DNA of 64,000 bases, taken from Ciona intestinalis. Lineage: Eukaryota; Chordata; Ascidiacea; Phlebobranchia; Cionidae. Below the pieces are notes generated by a model, which saw only the letters and a list, made by a program, of their open reading frames with translations, did no database searches and had not been told where the DNA came from. The translations under genes and the position numbers were made by a program. Numbering within the stretch: the first letter of the stretch is position 1; every line of letters begins with the position of its first letter. Shown piece after piece: positions 46,371 through 56,891 of the stretch. The stretch lies in contig NC_020169.2 of NCBI RefSeq assembly GCF_000224145.3, positions 4,360,957 through 4,424,956 on the forward strand, given 5' to 3'.

Positions 46371-47461
46371 TCAGGATTCAGTCAATTGAGCAGTGGGAAC
46401 TCTTTCTTCAACCAGTTTGTTGTGAATTTCCATCAAACCTTTGAAATATTTGACCGTTTTCACTTTGAGCTCAAGAGTTGCGTCCTCGTCACAAATAAAG
46501 ATGGTTCTTGGATGTTGTTGGAATGCAGATACAGTCCACATATGACTTACACCACCTTCTATAGCTTTATGAAGAGCATACGACTTGTGCGCACCAGTTA
46601 TTAATATCATCACCTGGAATGAAAAACAGTTACATTTGCTGATATTTAAAATTTACTCTATTAACAACTGCAATCATTCATGTGAATTAGCATTTGCATT
46701 TGGTTTTAAGTTGAGATGCCGGGGCAATGCAGTTGTTATACCACATATATTGTTTCACACACCGCATTTCCACTTCCAAATTACCACAGATTTAATTTAG
46801 TGACAAATCACCATGCATTTACTTAGTGAGCAATCAAATAAAAGATTTTATCCTAGAATAATTTTACCTCTTCAGCGTCCATTACTGTTCCCACCCCCAC
46901 AGTTAGCGCTTGACGAGGAACTTGGGACAAATCATTATCGAAAAATCGTGCGTTTGCCAAGATGGTGTCTTGAGCTAATGTCTTCACCCTTGTACGCGAT
47001 ACGAGACTTGAACCTGGCTCGTTAAAAGCAATATGACCATCAGGTCCTATCCCCCCTACAAAGAGGTTGACGCCTCCTGCTTCTTTAATCTTATCTTCGA
47101 AGCTCTGACACTCCTTAATTACATCCTCCGCATTCCCATCCAGGATATGAGCATTTTTGGGATCAATATCAATATGTTTGAACAGGTTTTCCCACATGAA
47201 TGAATGGTAGCTTTCAGGGTGATCTCTTGGTAGGTTCACATACTCATCCATGTTAAAAGTCTTCACATACTTGAAAGATAAAGCACCGGACTTGTAGAAT
47301 TCTATCAGCTTCTTATAAGTACCCAGAGGTGTGCTACCAGTTGGGAGACCAAGAACAAAGAATTTTTCCGGTCCTGGATTAAATTCATTTATCCTGTTCC
47401 TTATGTACTTAGCAGCCCACAAGCTTACTTTGTCATAATCATCCAGTATTACTAATCTCAT
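46371..47461 (-). CDS. GNPDA: Glucosamine-6-phosphate deaminase
   Basis: Two exons, 47461-46868 and 46613-46371, separated by one intron, give 278 residues (human GNPDA1 289). The sequence is close to the human enzyme throughout: [90 protein letters not shown] and [20 protein letters not shown]. The catalytic Asp of FNMDEYV and the His/Glu of [10 protein letters not shown] are present. It converts glucosamine-6-phosphate to fructose-6-phosphate and ammonia in the cytosol. The C-terminus is short and lacks the longer vertebrate tail. GNPDA1 and GNPDA2 split in vertebrates, so no number is given. Confidence 0.96.
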
Positions 47462-48913
47462 GGTGCAGTATTTTACACAGTTACCTAAACTCCTACAAAC
47501 AGTTAGAAAAAAGCAAATGCTAGTGAGAGAATGTTGTTAGCTAACAGAAATAAATCTACATTTATCACTACAGTGGCAAGGCAATGATTAAACAAACACC
47601 AATTAAATGGGTTATAACTTGTGTTACTATCCCATGTCATAATAAATGATTGGCAAAGGCTTGATATTATGTGTGCAATTTACATACTGCATCCAAAACA
47701 TCAAAATAGGATGCAATAAAATTTTAGTGATTTAATTTTTGATTTATCGTACCAATAAAAAGTTGATTGTGATAAGCATTACAAACAAGAACATTTGTCT
47801 ATAAAACTTGCGCTTAAAAACTTTATAATATTTTAAAGTGTTGTCAGCCATAACTGTTGTGATTGTAGATTTTATAAATGTTGGTGCAAACGCAAAATAT
47901 AAAATGGTGATTGCTTCATACAGAAAACGAGCATACATAAGAATGTGACAGGAGGTTTAGAGAAAAAGCAGTAAGAAATAAAACACTTGCTTTTGTGAGA
48001 GAAGTTAGAAACAAAAATGGAAAACAAAATTATACAAAACAAATTACAATGACATATTATATATTTATATATATATACATGGAAATAAATTTCTAATTAT
48101 ATGTTTATTATTTATATCTATTCTCTTTTTGCTTAGTCTATGGTGAAAAATGACTAGGTAAACAAAAAACATAAAATACACCAGAATATAAAAATGGGTT
48201 ACACTTTTTATTTTATAAAAACTTGTTGCTGTTTTTGTGCAAAATGAATGAGTGGAATATAATAATATTCACTTTATTTAAATTATTTTCTTAAAATTTA
48301 CAACGTTTTGATATATATCATGCAAAAAAATAACAATTATTTCATTATGAATTAGTAATTGCAGGTTTAGTAATAACAACACAGTGTAAAAAGTTTTGCT
48401 TGATTTTGAGTGGGCTTCATTGGGCAATGTGGTTTTTCATATACAATGTATAAGAAAATCTATGGATATATTGTGTAGAATTTGGGAAAGTTAAGCGAAA
48501 GTCTTATTTATGCTGGATATTTCCTTAAAATTTGTGTTCATTTTAGATACAGAAATACATGGAATGGGCATTTAATCGACTACATTATCATATATATAAA
48601 TTGTTGAGTCTTGTTGAATCAATAAATTGCATGAAGTATGAGGTAAGTGCATCAAAGCTTGCACCAAGCACATATAAAGGGAAAAAAACTTTGTAAGCAC
48701 ACTACATTGCACTAGCGTGTAATTGCATTGTATAACATTATCTACCTAATTCTATGTGACATCACTGACATGGGATTATTGGCATTGTGATGTAACAAGT
48801 AGTAAAGTATGCATTTAAACTAGGAAAAGCAGATTATGTTCTTATGCTGACATCTGCCCTAAATGGGTTGACTTATGATAATCAGTTTTCTGTTTCTCTG
48901 GTAGACTAGTTCC
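47462..48913. other. Intergenic region between GNPDA and TBC1D16
   Basis: Very AT-rich. It should contain the GNPDA promoter on the right of 47461 and the TBC1D16 3' UTR. A minus-strand AATAAA candidate is at 48273-48278. Nothing coding is seen; a 64-codon minus frame at 47744-47938 is not supported. Confidence 0.5.
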
Positions 48914-50854
48914 TTATATTTTGAACTGCTCTTCCAGGGTTTTAACTTGTTGCTTGAAAAACTTAGGAATATTAAACCTTGGTTCATTCATTGCATCATC
49001 TATGCCACCATATACACAACCATCCTCGCACTCATTTGAACCCGCACATCGGAACTTTGGTTGGCTTGCCGCCTCCTCTGCATATGTGGACGGCAAGCAA
49101 CAAATGTCACGTAAAGTACACGGCAGGTGCTTCCTCATTCTGAAGTTATGCAGTAAACCCCTTGCCTTCTTCAGTACTAGTTGGCCATTCATTTGCATGG
49201 CAAGGTGCGAGAAATGCAACAACATTTCATCGGATGCAAGTTTGTTTTCATACACGTCTGTGCCGTATAAAGATATTATAGCCACACTAACAAAGAGATG
49301 GAAATAGTTGGTCTGGTAATGAGCCCAGCATGCTTCCCATACAAGCAAAGCTTCATCTTCTGTGAACTCCCTTTTAAAACAAAGCAAAATCCATCTATGC
49401 GTAAACAGTAGCTCCATAGACCCTGGGCCGCATGTGATAAGGTGGCTATAAAACTGTGGCAGCATCAAGCGCAGCATCTCACGAAGGTAAAGAAGCTGTT
49501 TCTCCATGTCCTGGTCAGAGGGTGAGCTGATAAATATGGTTCTTTGCATCAAACCAACAAAACACCAGAAGGTATCACTCTCATTTGCCAGTTCTATCAG
49601 AAGTGGAGATAGAAGATCTGACATTCCTTGTGTGTATCCTGTCTTTGAATAAACTGAGTAATTGAACAGTATTCTTTGCAAAACGTCTAAATTTGGGTTT
49701 CCTTCTCCTTGATAATACGGATTTGCTCTATCTGTGCGCAGAACATCTTTTTCAACAGAACAAGCAACATTTTTCCAGAAATCCAATTCCTTTCCATTGG
49801 TTTTCTCCATAATATGAAGTCCGGCTTCATTTATATTTTTATATTTATTCATCTTTTTTATCCTGTATTCATCTCGTTCAACTACAGTTGAATCAAGTTT
49901 ATAATACTTGAGTAAAAATGGCCAAACTTGGTGTCTAAGCTCTTTTTCAACGCCCCCGAAAAAGACAGCTTTTTGAATCTTTTCTTCATTCTGAATACGA
50001 CCGTATTCATCACTGAGCAAGTTCCATGTATCTGTTGTTAGACCTTTATACAACCCTTCTTCTGGATGCCTCTGGTTTGGATGAAGTAGTGGCTTCACTA
50101 TAGAAAAATGGTGGATTCCTAAAGCAGTATTTGAGCTGTTCTTGCTTCGTTTTACTAAAGCTTTCCACTCAAGTAGAACTGTAGCAACGCAGTCAAGTCC
50201 ACCCATGTGGAAATGAAGAACTTTGTATTGAGATTCCTGGCTTGCAATGATCAACTCTCCACAAGTACAAGAGTCGTTCCGGAAAAACACCCTCATCGAC
50301 CTCATTTCTGCAAGGTTTACATGAAATGAGCCAAATGCTTGGTTTTTTGGTGGTCTGATGACGTGGCCTTGGTTATAGGAGGGGGAGCCATTTTTATATC
50401 TTATAGAATTTTCTGGAAATTGAAAATTATGAATTGCTTGGGGAGATTTATTCAAGTCAGCGCTGTTATCATCTGGTTCTATACAAGGCTCTGAAACATC
50501 GATATTTTCATCTAAACCATTGATAATTGCCTTGGTTTCTAGTTCTTCAGCATCTTCATATTTGACTTCATTTTCTTCATTCTGTTCTTTACTCGGCAAA
50601 TTGTCTGGCTTGGATTTTATATTGTCATTTTCGGTTTTGCTGTTAGGACTCCAGTTTAGCAGCAAGGCTGTTGAATTTGGTTCTACTTTTGCTGTGATAG
50701 TCAGGTATCCAGTATGGTGCAGAATTGCATTTGAAAGGAGACTTGGTGGGTGTATACACACACTGTTACGACTGTAGAGAATCTCACCATCTAACGGAGC
50801 AGCTTTGGATGCAGATACAGGGTTTAGAAGCTTTTGAAAAAATTGCGCGGACAT
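48914..50854 (-). CDS. TBC1D16: TBC1 domain family member 16 (Rab GTPase-activating protein)
   Basis: One uninterrupted frame of 646 residues (human 767). The N-terminus has LDGEILYSRNSVCIHPPSLL and HHTGYL, as in vertebrate TBC1D16. A low-complexity acidic linker is followed by a PH-like part (FHVNLAEMRSMRVFFRNDSC, ASQESQYKVLHFHMGGLD) and the TBC domain, roughly residues 300-540. The arginine finger (DVLRTDRANPYYQGEGNPN) and glutamine finger (YTQGMSDLLSPLL) are intact, as are DTFWCFVGLM, HRWILLCFKREF and EACWAHYQTNYFHLF. The C-terminal Cys-rich end (CEDGCVYGG) is also kept. In the family it acts on Rab4A in receptor recycling. The coding region lacks introns, unusual for this window, but an acceptor-like site (gtttattttcag) lies just 5' of the ATG, so a 5' intron or spliced leader is likely. 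Confidence 0.95.
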   Translation of the reverse strand: MSAQFFQKLLNPVSASKAAPLDGEILYSRNSVCIHPPSLLSNAILHHTGYLTITAKVEPNSTALLLNWSPNSKTENDNIKSKPDNLPSKEQNEENEVKYEDAEELETKAIINGLDENIDVSEPCIEPDDNSADLNKSPQAIHNFQFPENSIRYKNGSPSYNQGHVIRPPKNQAFGSFHVNLAEMRSMRVFFRNDSCTCGELIIASQESQYKVLHFHMGGLDCVATVLLEWKALVKRSKNSSNTALGIHHFSIVKPLLHPNQRHPEEGLYKGLTTDTWNLLSDEYGRIQNEEKIQKAVFFGGVEKELRHQVWPFLLKYYKLDSTVVERDEYRIKKMNKYKNINEAGLHIMEKTNGKELDFWKNVACSVEKDVLRTDRANPYYQGEGNPNLDVLQRILFNYSVYSKTGYTQGMSDLLSPLLIELANESDTFWCFVGLMQRTIFISSPSDQDMEKQLLYLREMLRLMLPQFYSHLITCGPGSMELLFTHRWILLCFKREFTEDEALLVWEACWAHYQTNYFHLFVSVAIISLYGTDVYENKLASDEMLLHFSHLAMQMNGQLVLKKARGLLHNFRMRKHLPCTLRDICCLPSTYAEEAASQPKFRCAGSNECEDGCVYGGIDDAMNEPRFNIPKFFKQQVKTLEEQFKI

Positions 50855-51167
50855 ATTATATTAGCACCCTACACCAGCTGAAAATAAACAATCATGAAAG
50901 ATGACAGAAACACACTGTAATAGAAAGGCAGCATAAAATTTTAAACTTTATAATTTTAACAGACTTTGTACATTTATTTTAAACAACAAATATGTGTTTT
51001 AGTACTATAACGCAAATATATATACTTTTAATACAAATACGGTTCTCCAAAAAAAAAAACACTTTTATACATTTCTATCAGCAAAACATTCTAACCTTTT
51101 ATAATGTGATATATAGAAATAAATATAGATGGTAATGGTAAAAGTATAACGCAAGAAATCAAATGGA
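50855..51167. other. Interval between LAMTOR4 and TBC1D16 (both minus strand)
   Basis: It contains a minus-strand AATAAA (tttatt at 50973-50978) and, close to the TBC1D16 ATG, the acceptor-like site on the minus strand at about 50880-50893. Same-strand spacing is 313 bases. Confidence 0.5.
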
Positions 51168-51470
51168 CTATGCCATTACTTCAGATGGATTCATTAGCCT
51201 TTTAACAATGTAAATTCGTTCACCAGACACAGTTGCAATGTACATAAAGTTTGTATAAATTAAACTTAAACGTTGAACTTTATTTGTTGTGTTCTTTCCA
51301 ACTTTTAGCTTCCATGCAATACGGAGAATTTTCGCAAGTCCTTTAGCTACATTTTCATCGTTAAGTAAATCTCCGTGAGAAGACATAATTGCTCCATCTT
51401 CGTTTAGGATAAGTAGTCCAACTGAATCAGGAATTTCCTCTAAACTGCGTAAATGGGGATCCGCAGCCAT
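51168..51470 (-). CDS. LAMTOR4: Ragulator complex protein LAMTOR4
   Basis: 100 residues starting MAADPHLRSLEEIPDSVGLL (human 99 residues). The frame stays open further upstream, but an acceptor-like tttatacag ends 10 bases before this ATG, and similarity starts here. Matching parts are IPDSVGLLILNEDGAIMSSH, GDLLNDENVA and TVSGERIYIVKR (human TVSGQRVFVVKR). It is a roadblock-fold subunit of the pentameric Ragulator on lysosomes, which anchors Rag GTPases and supports mTORC1 activation. The coding region has no intron. Confidence 0.93.
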   Translation of the reverse strand: MAADPHLRSLEEIPDSVGLLILNEDGAIMSSHGDLLNDENVAKGLAKILRIAWKLKVGKNTTNKVQRLSLIYTNFMYIATVSGERIYIVKRLMNPSEVMA

Positions 51471-52759
51471 TGTAATAGCTCTGTATAAAAGGAAAAGGAA
51501 GAGAATTAATAAATTAACTACATTCTTTCCATAGAATACGCAATACGCAACTGAAACGCTAACTAAAATAAGCGCGAGCATATAGAGGTAGACGCATCTG
51601 TCTTTCTTACACCTTTCTGTGTAACGCGAAAACTAAGTGAGTCACACAAGGCGTTTAACGGAACCCATGAGAATACTTTGTTGTGTTCCATGTTGTACCG
51701 TAACGACCTCAGGCGGATGTGTACACTCGCCTAAGTAATCGTATGGACAACTCGTGTTTGTACGTTAATCTTCCAAAAAAAGGCAGAGCAAATTTATATG
51801 CATGTGATACGTCCTGCTGCATACAAAATATGTGTTTGTGTATTTGTGAAGGAATCTCGGTCTAAAATGGTGTATTGTAACTATTTAATACATGTATGGT
51901 GGTACCAACATTTACCACGGTATAATATACGGTTAAAGCATATAATAAGACGGGTAAACGTATGCGTAATGCATATAGAACGCATGTACGTTTCTCGCGA
52001 CGCACAACAATATGAATCAGAAAGATTAACGAACGGGGGATTTTTAGTGATATCACGTGGTCAAATACTGCGCGTTGATTGGTTAGTGCATCCAGTGATC
52101 GCTGAGTGGTCAGGGTGCCATGGAAGCCATTTTCTATTCGCCGTGCAAGAATTTGTCAGATCCAATCAGAGGGGCCTGGAAAAAAGTAAGTTAAATTCAA
52201 TTTATTTTTACTCTTGCGGTACTGCGTTGTCCTGTTATAGAATGTTATGATTTTACTAGTATAATTACGCGCAATTTTACCGCATTATTTTGTTGGAAAG
52301 CTTGTTTAAACGTATATTGAAGCCCTCGAAAGTTAAGGAACCGCTGTTTCGCCAGACAGTTACTTTTGTCAGTCTGGATTTTTTTAGTTTGTTTTTATAA
52401 ACGGCGTATTTTTTTGACGTAATTTTTGAACTCATTTGTATATTAGTCTATAACTTTTATATGGTGTAGCATCTACGCTTTACAAACCCAGAAGTTGTCT
52501 ATTTAATTTAATCCCATTAAAGAATTCTCACGTTTGTGGTTATGTTACCTGCCCCCTCTGGCATTTTTATATTCGTTTCATATTTATTACATTAAGAAAC
52601 AATAAAATTAAAATCCCATACTTTTATAAAACACTAGTTTTAAATATGTACAAAAATATTCCAATGAGGTGTCCATCAGATCATTTATTACTAGTATACC
52701 AAACGCGCTATAGTGTTTTTGTGTGAAAGTAATCATGAAGCAATTGGATAAATGCAGAA
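51471..52759. other. Divergent promoter region between LAMTOR4 and NFYA, with NFYA 5' exon
   Basis: LAMTOR4 and NFYA point away from each other. A likely noncoding first exon of NFYA ends at 52185 with donor GTAAGT, and the coding exon follows an acceptor (aaatgcag) at 52757. A 150-codon plus-strand frame at 51798-52250 covers this promoter and first exon; it has no family resemblance and is not called. Confidence 0.55.
52054..52166. promoter_or_regulatory. CCAAT boxes and E-box near the NFYA start
   Basis: ATTGG (reverse CCAAT) lies at 52078-52082 within ttgattggtt, and CCAAT at 52162-52166 within tccaatcaga; both match the NF-Y consensus well. A CACGTG E-box lies at 52054-52059, and a YY1-like aagccatttt at about 52124-52133. 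Confidence 0.6.
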
Positions 52760-55700
52760 ATGGAGGCCAACATGGTCAATACTGGTGGAACAACTGGTTC
52801 GGTTCAAGCCCAGCTTGTTCAAACTACAGGACCTAATGGACAACCAACATTTCAGGTAATATTACTATTTATTTCGATGCCGTAGTGCAGTTGTTAGTGC
52901 GCCAGGCTCTAATTCAGAGGTTATGGGTTCATGGCTCAGCGCTGCTACTGCTATGGACATATTTGTTCTTAAAAAAAACACTTATTGGCAATTGCTTCAA
53001 CCCAGTTGTTTCTTATGGGCTGTCTAGTTTTTCAGTCTTAAATTTAAAAATGATAAATGTTAAACATCAATTGTTGCCTGACCATAGGCGAATCAATAGG
53101 TTTTTCAAATAAGTATTCAATAAACAATTTGTTTCAGTTGATTGCTGTAAATGGAGCACAAGGAAACCAACAACCGCCACAACAACAACAACAGCAACAA
53201 ATTACTTTACAACAAGTTCAAACGAACAATATTGCAGGAAATCAGGTATCAGTATTCATCTATTTTAAAGCCATTCTGTGTGTGTCCTGTTATCGCGAAG
53301 CTTATTTTTATAGTCCTGAACTGTTACCCTTGCCCACTCTTTAGTTGTTTGTAAGAGTATATTCACTGGTGCATGAGTTAAAGCTATATGATGCAGCCTG
53401 CATCCCAAACTAGGCGCAAAGTAAAGAAATCCTGAACCATCAAAAACAGTAGTCCCCATTACAAATAAAACACACAATCAACAACTCTTACAAGCTTCCA
53501 TTAACTATGTTTTATTGTTTTCACAGTCGCAACAAAACTTTGGTAACACGTTTCAACTAGTTCAAACTGGTAATGGACTTCAACTGCAACAATCTAACAA
53601 CACACCTTCTCAATTGGTAATTCAACAACCACAGCAACAACAACAACAACAACAGCAGCAGCAACAACAAGTATTATGCATTAGTCTTACCAGATTTTTA
53701 TTATAAGTTACTGTTTGGGTGAAATGTATGTTGGTCTTTTTATTTCTATATTTTCATCTGTCCACATTTTCCCTTATAATATTTATTCCTACAGAAAAGG
53801 TATAAATTGGCCCTTCTCTAAACACGCATCTTAAGATTTGACAATTATTAGCTAAATTTGGTAAATTTACATTGAAATTTTTTGTTACATCTTACAAGTT
53901 TAATTTGAAAAAAATGGCCCAAATCTGGCCCAAATCCTATGTCCTCAAGCAAGCACCTCACCCATATAGTATATAATATTAGTTAGATTGAGCATTGTAA
54001 TGCAATAATAATGAGTTTTAAAACAAACTTGTTTGTTGATGGTTTCAGGTTCAATCTGTACAAGGCAATGTCACCCAACTATTATTGCAAACTGACAGCA
54101 ATAATTCCAACTCTGCCCAGCTTATTCAGGTATGTATCATGTATGGTATGCCTGGTAGCTCAAGCTGGACAGACAGAATAGTCGGTTTACTCAGAAAACT
54201 AGTGTCTGCTATTTACGATTTTCTGGAATTAAGGAGTGTAATAACAAAAGCAGTTTTGTTTTGCAATTACTCTTGACTCTGTAGCAATACTTTTCTTAGG
54301 AAATTTTGAAAATAGGACAATTCTTGTTTTCAATTGGTATTTAACATATGTTTATATTTGGACCACAAATTGTGAAAGGAATTGCATTTCTGCTCTAGAA
54401 TTATGCAGCTGAACCCTAAGTAAAAACTGCTCCAAATTGAGACATGACTTTAATAACTTAAAGATAGCACTTTTACTTGTAGATTATTTACAATTGTTTT
54501 TTAACCTAGATTGGAAATAACTCGAATCTCACACAAAGCGGGCAACAACAGATTGTATTACAACCTGTAAACAACACAGTTAATGCTGTTTCATCTGTGT
54601 TACCTTCCAATACCTTAAACATTGCTAACTCAAGCTCAATACAAAATGGTGGAGGAATAATTATGGTAATTTATCTAAGAATATATAAAATAGTTGTCTT
54701 ATGTATTTTGTAAATGTTGTTTAACTTCTGTGCTGATTCTTTATTACCAATGTATCTATGTATCCTATCTTTTTATGGCCCTTTCCACATTACTTTAGCA
54801 ATTACTTTGCTGGCTAAGTTCAATACATTAAATAAAGTTCTTTTTTTGTTACTACCATGAAGTAGAGATCATACCAATTACGATAAAATACAGTTTATGT
54901 TGCTTGCTAGTCTGTATTAAACAAGATTGTAAAAAATAGGTATCAAGTTTTTTTTGACAAATACTGGGGTTAGATTGGTAAAATGTTAATAACACTTGTA
55001 GTCCTCAAACATAGGGGCCCTCATTGATTAATAGTTCAATATTTATAGTTATGTTATAGAGTTATTATTGTCTTAGAATACTCTTATAAATGATAAAGTT
55101 GGTGTTGGATTTCTAACTATTTTTTTCTTTTTTAGATGATCCCAAATGGAAGTGGTGGGTTTCAAAGAATGCAGTTAGCGCAAGGTGCCTCTGGTAGTAG
55201 TGACACATTAGAGGAAGAACCATTGTATGTAAACGCAAAGCAATACCATCGTATACTGAAGAGGAGACAGGCAAGAGCTAAACTAGAAGCAGAAGGAAGA
55301 CTTCCAAAAGAAAGAAAAGTAAGAACTGGGATTTACAAAGGTCCAATAATTCATTTATTATCCTCACATGGCCTGACGGGTCAAATAGGTGTTTGTGGCT
55401 GTGGGCCATTTTAGTCACTGTACATAAAATAAGTGTTAGGAAGAATATGCAGTATTAATATCATTTATTAAATTACTATCTATTCAATTGTATTGCTGAT
55501 TTTTCTTTTATTTGATGTCTTTTGATTCTTACAGTCATTGATCGTTTTTAAACCTTTGTTTAACACAATTATTAAATCTTTTGTTCATTTTTTTCAGAAA
55601 TACCTTCACGAGTCCCGACACAAGCATGCCATGATGAGGAATCGAGGAAATGGTGGAAGGTTTAACTCCGGGCTTGGGAAGGTACTGGATTGTTTTTGTG

Positions 55701-56128
55701 ATATCTTATTCCGTAGTTCCGTACTTCTGTTGAAATTGTTCTAAATTTGATATATAAATCTGGTGAAAAATGTTATGGGATTTCTTTGTAGGTATTTCTA
55801 ACCTAACCCATTTTTATCAATAGATTCTGGAGCATTCGTTAATCATTTATATTTTAAATAGGAAGAAGAAATGGGTTCCTTTTCACAAGTTGGTCACCCC
55901 ACCACACAGAGCAATATAAATGTCATCAATCCATCAGTTTACCAAGAAAGTAGCCAAGAACAAGCTTTATTAAAAGGAATTATGGATGAAAGGACTAATC
56001 AAAGTAGTTCTCCACTGGATGTTATGATGCAAAACTCTGGCCTTACTTTAAATCAACTCCCTACCACAACCGATACTAATGTGGTGACTTTAGGGGAGTT
56101 ATACCACTCCACTACTGCCAATGATTAA
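52760..56128 (+). CDS. NFYA: Nuclear transcription factor Y subunit alpha
   Basis: Coding exons 52760-52855, 53138-53245, 53527-53670, 54049-54129, 54510-54665, 55136-55318, 55598-55681 and 55862-56128 give 372 residues (human 347). Every exon is a multiple of three and all seven introns are phase 0. The N-terminal half is a Gln/Asn/Ser/Thr-rich activation region with polyglutamine runs in exons 2 and 3. The conserved core is in exons 6-7: EEEPLYVNAKQYHRILKRRQ, ARAKLEAEGRLPKERK, then YLHESRHKHAMMRNRGNGGR. The first helix binds the NF-YB/NF-YC histone-fold dimer and the second part reads CCAAT. His and Arg residues of the DNA-contact helix are kept. AATAAA at 56666-56671 is a likely poly(A) signal. 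The C-terminal tail (exon 8) is longer than in vertebrates. Confidence 0.95.
52874..53010 (+). mobile_element. tRNA-derived SINE
   Basis: An A-box-like gtagtgcagttgttagtgcg, a B-box-like tgggttcatggctc, then ctatggacatatttgttctt and cacttattggcaattgcttc. Same family as 25715-25825, with the tRNA head kept. It lies in NFYA intron 1. Confidence 0.7.
53912..53980 (-). repeat. Dispersed 'GGTGAGG...GACCTGG' repeat, reversed
   Basis: Reversed copy in an NFYA intron: aatggcccaaatctggccca, aatcctatgtcctcaagcaa and gcacctcacccatatagtat. Confidence 0.65.
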
Positions 56129-56891
56129 GTGATTTTTTTCAGATTTCATATTTTGTGTATAATACTTCAGCCAAGATTATGAGAGTTCAATAATTGTGTT
56201 TATGGAGCATTTGTATTCTGCTTGCCCGTTGCAGATTTGTTGTGTACTTTTGTTTTATTATTCTGCTATTTTCCTGTTCTTCACATTGATTATACGTGAC
56301 CAAGTGTTTTACGTCCTTAATAGTGCTTGTGCTTTTTCATTTTTGTAACAAAAAGGGCTGAGTAATATTTAGCTTTGTGCAGAAAAAAGTTTTTACTTTA
56401 GGAGTTTTTAAAGTTAGCAGGAGTTTACAATAACTTTATTTTTAGTAGTTTCTTTAAAAAAAACAACAAACGGCCTAATATTTATTCAAGGTAAGTTTTG
56501 TAGGAAGCAAATTGATTAGTTACTCCCCGTAGTTTAAAGACCAGCGACGTGGTAGTATATTACTTCTATATGCACATGTGGGGGCTTCGCTGTTCGGGGA
56601 ATTTACAGCAAAATGCGTTTACTAGTCTTGGATTAATTCGTTCTTGGTTTTATAAAAGAGCTTTAAATAAAGTATTTTTGGGTTGTTTCTAATTTAATTA
56701 CGACGATGAAATCTTGAAATATTTATAACCTTTAATGCGGCCCTAGTTTTTAACGTGAAAATGTTAAACCTCGTGTTTTCCATCCGTGTCCGGTATTCAC
56801 TCTGCGTTTCCTTACTATTGGCAGAATGGCAGTGTTTTGTTCAGTTATATAAACAACGATTTTTTAATCAGGTACTAGCTCGTGTTAAAGC
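56129..56891. other. NFYA 3' UTR and MYBBP1A promoter
   Basis: Contains the NFYA poly(A) signal (56666-56671). The MYBBP1A start follows about 220 bases later on the same strand. No coding region is supported. Confidence 0.55.

Noticed and set aside
47744-47938. 64-codon minus-strand frame with hydrophobic stretches
   Set aside because: AT-rich sequence gives hydrophobic residues by chance; no family or splice support.
51798-52250. 150-codon plus-strand frame
   Set aside because: It covers the NFYA promoter and first exon, has no family resemblance, no downstream exon partner and unusual composition for this genome's genes.
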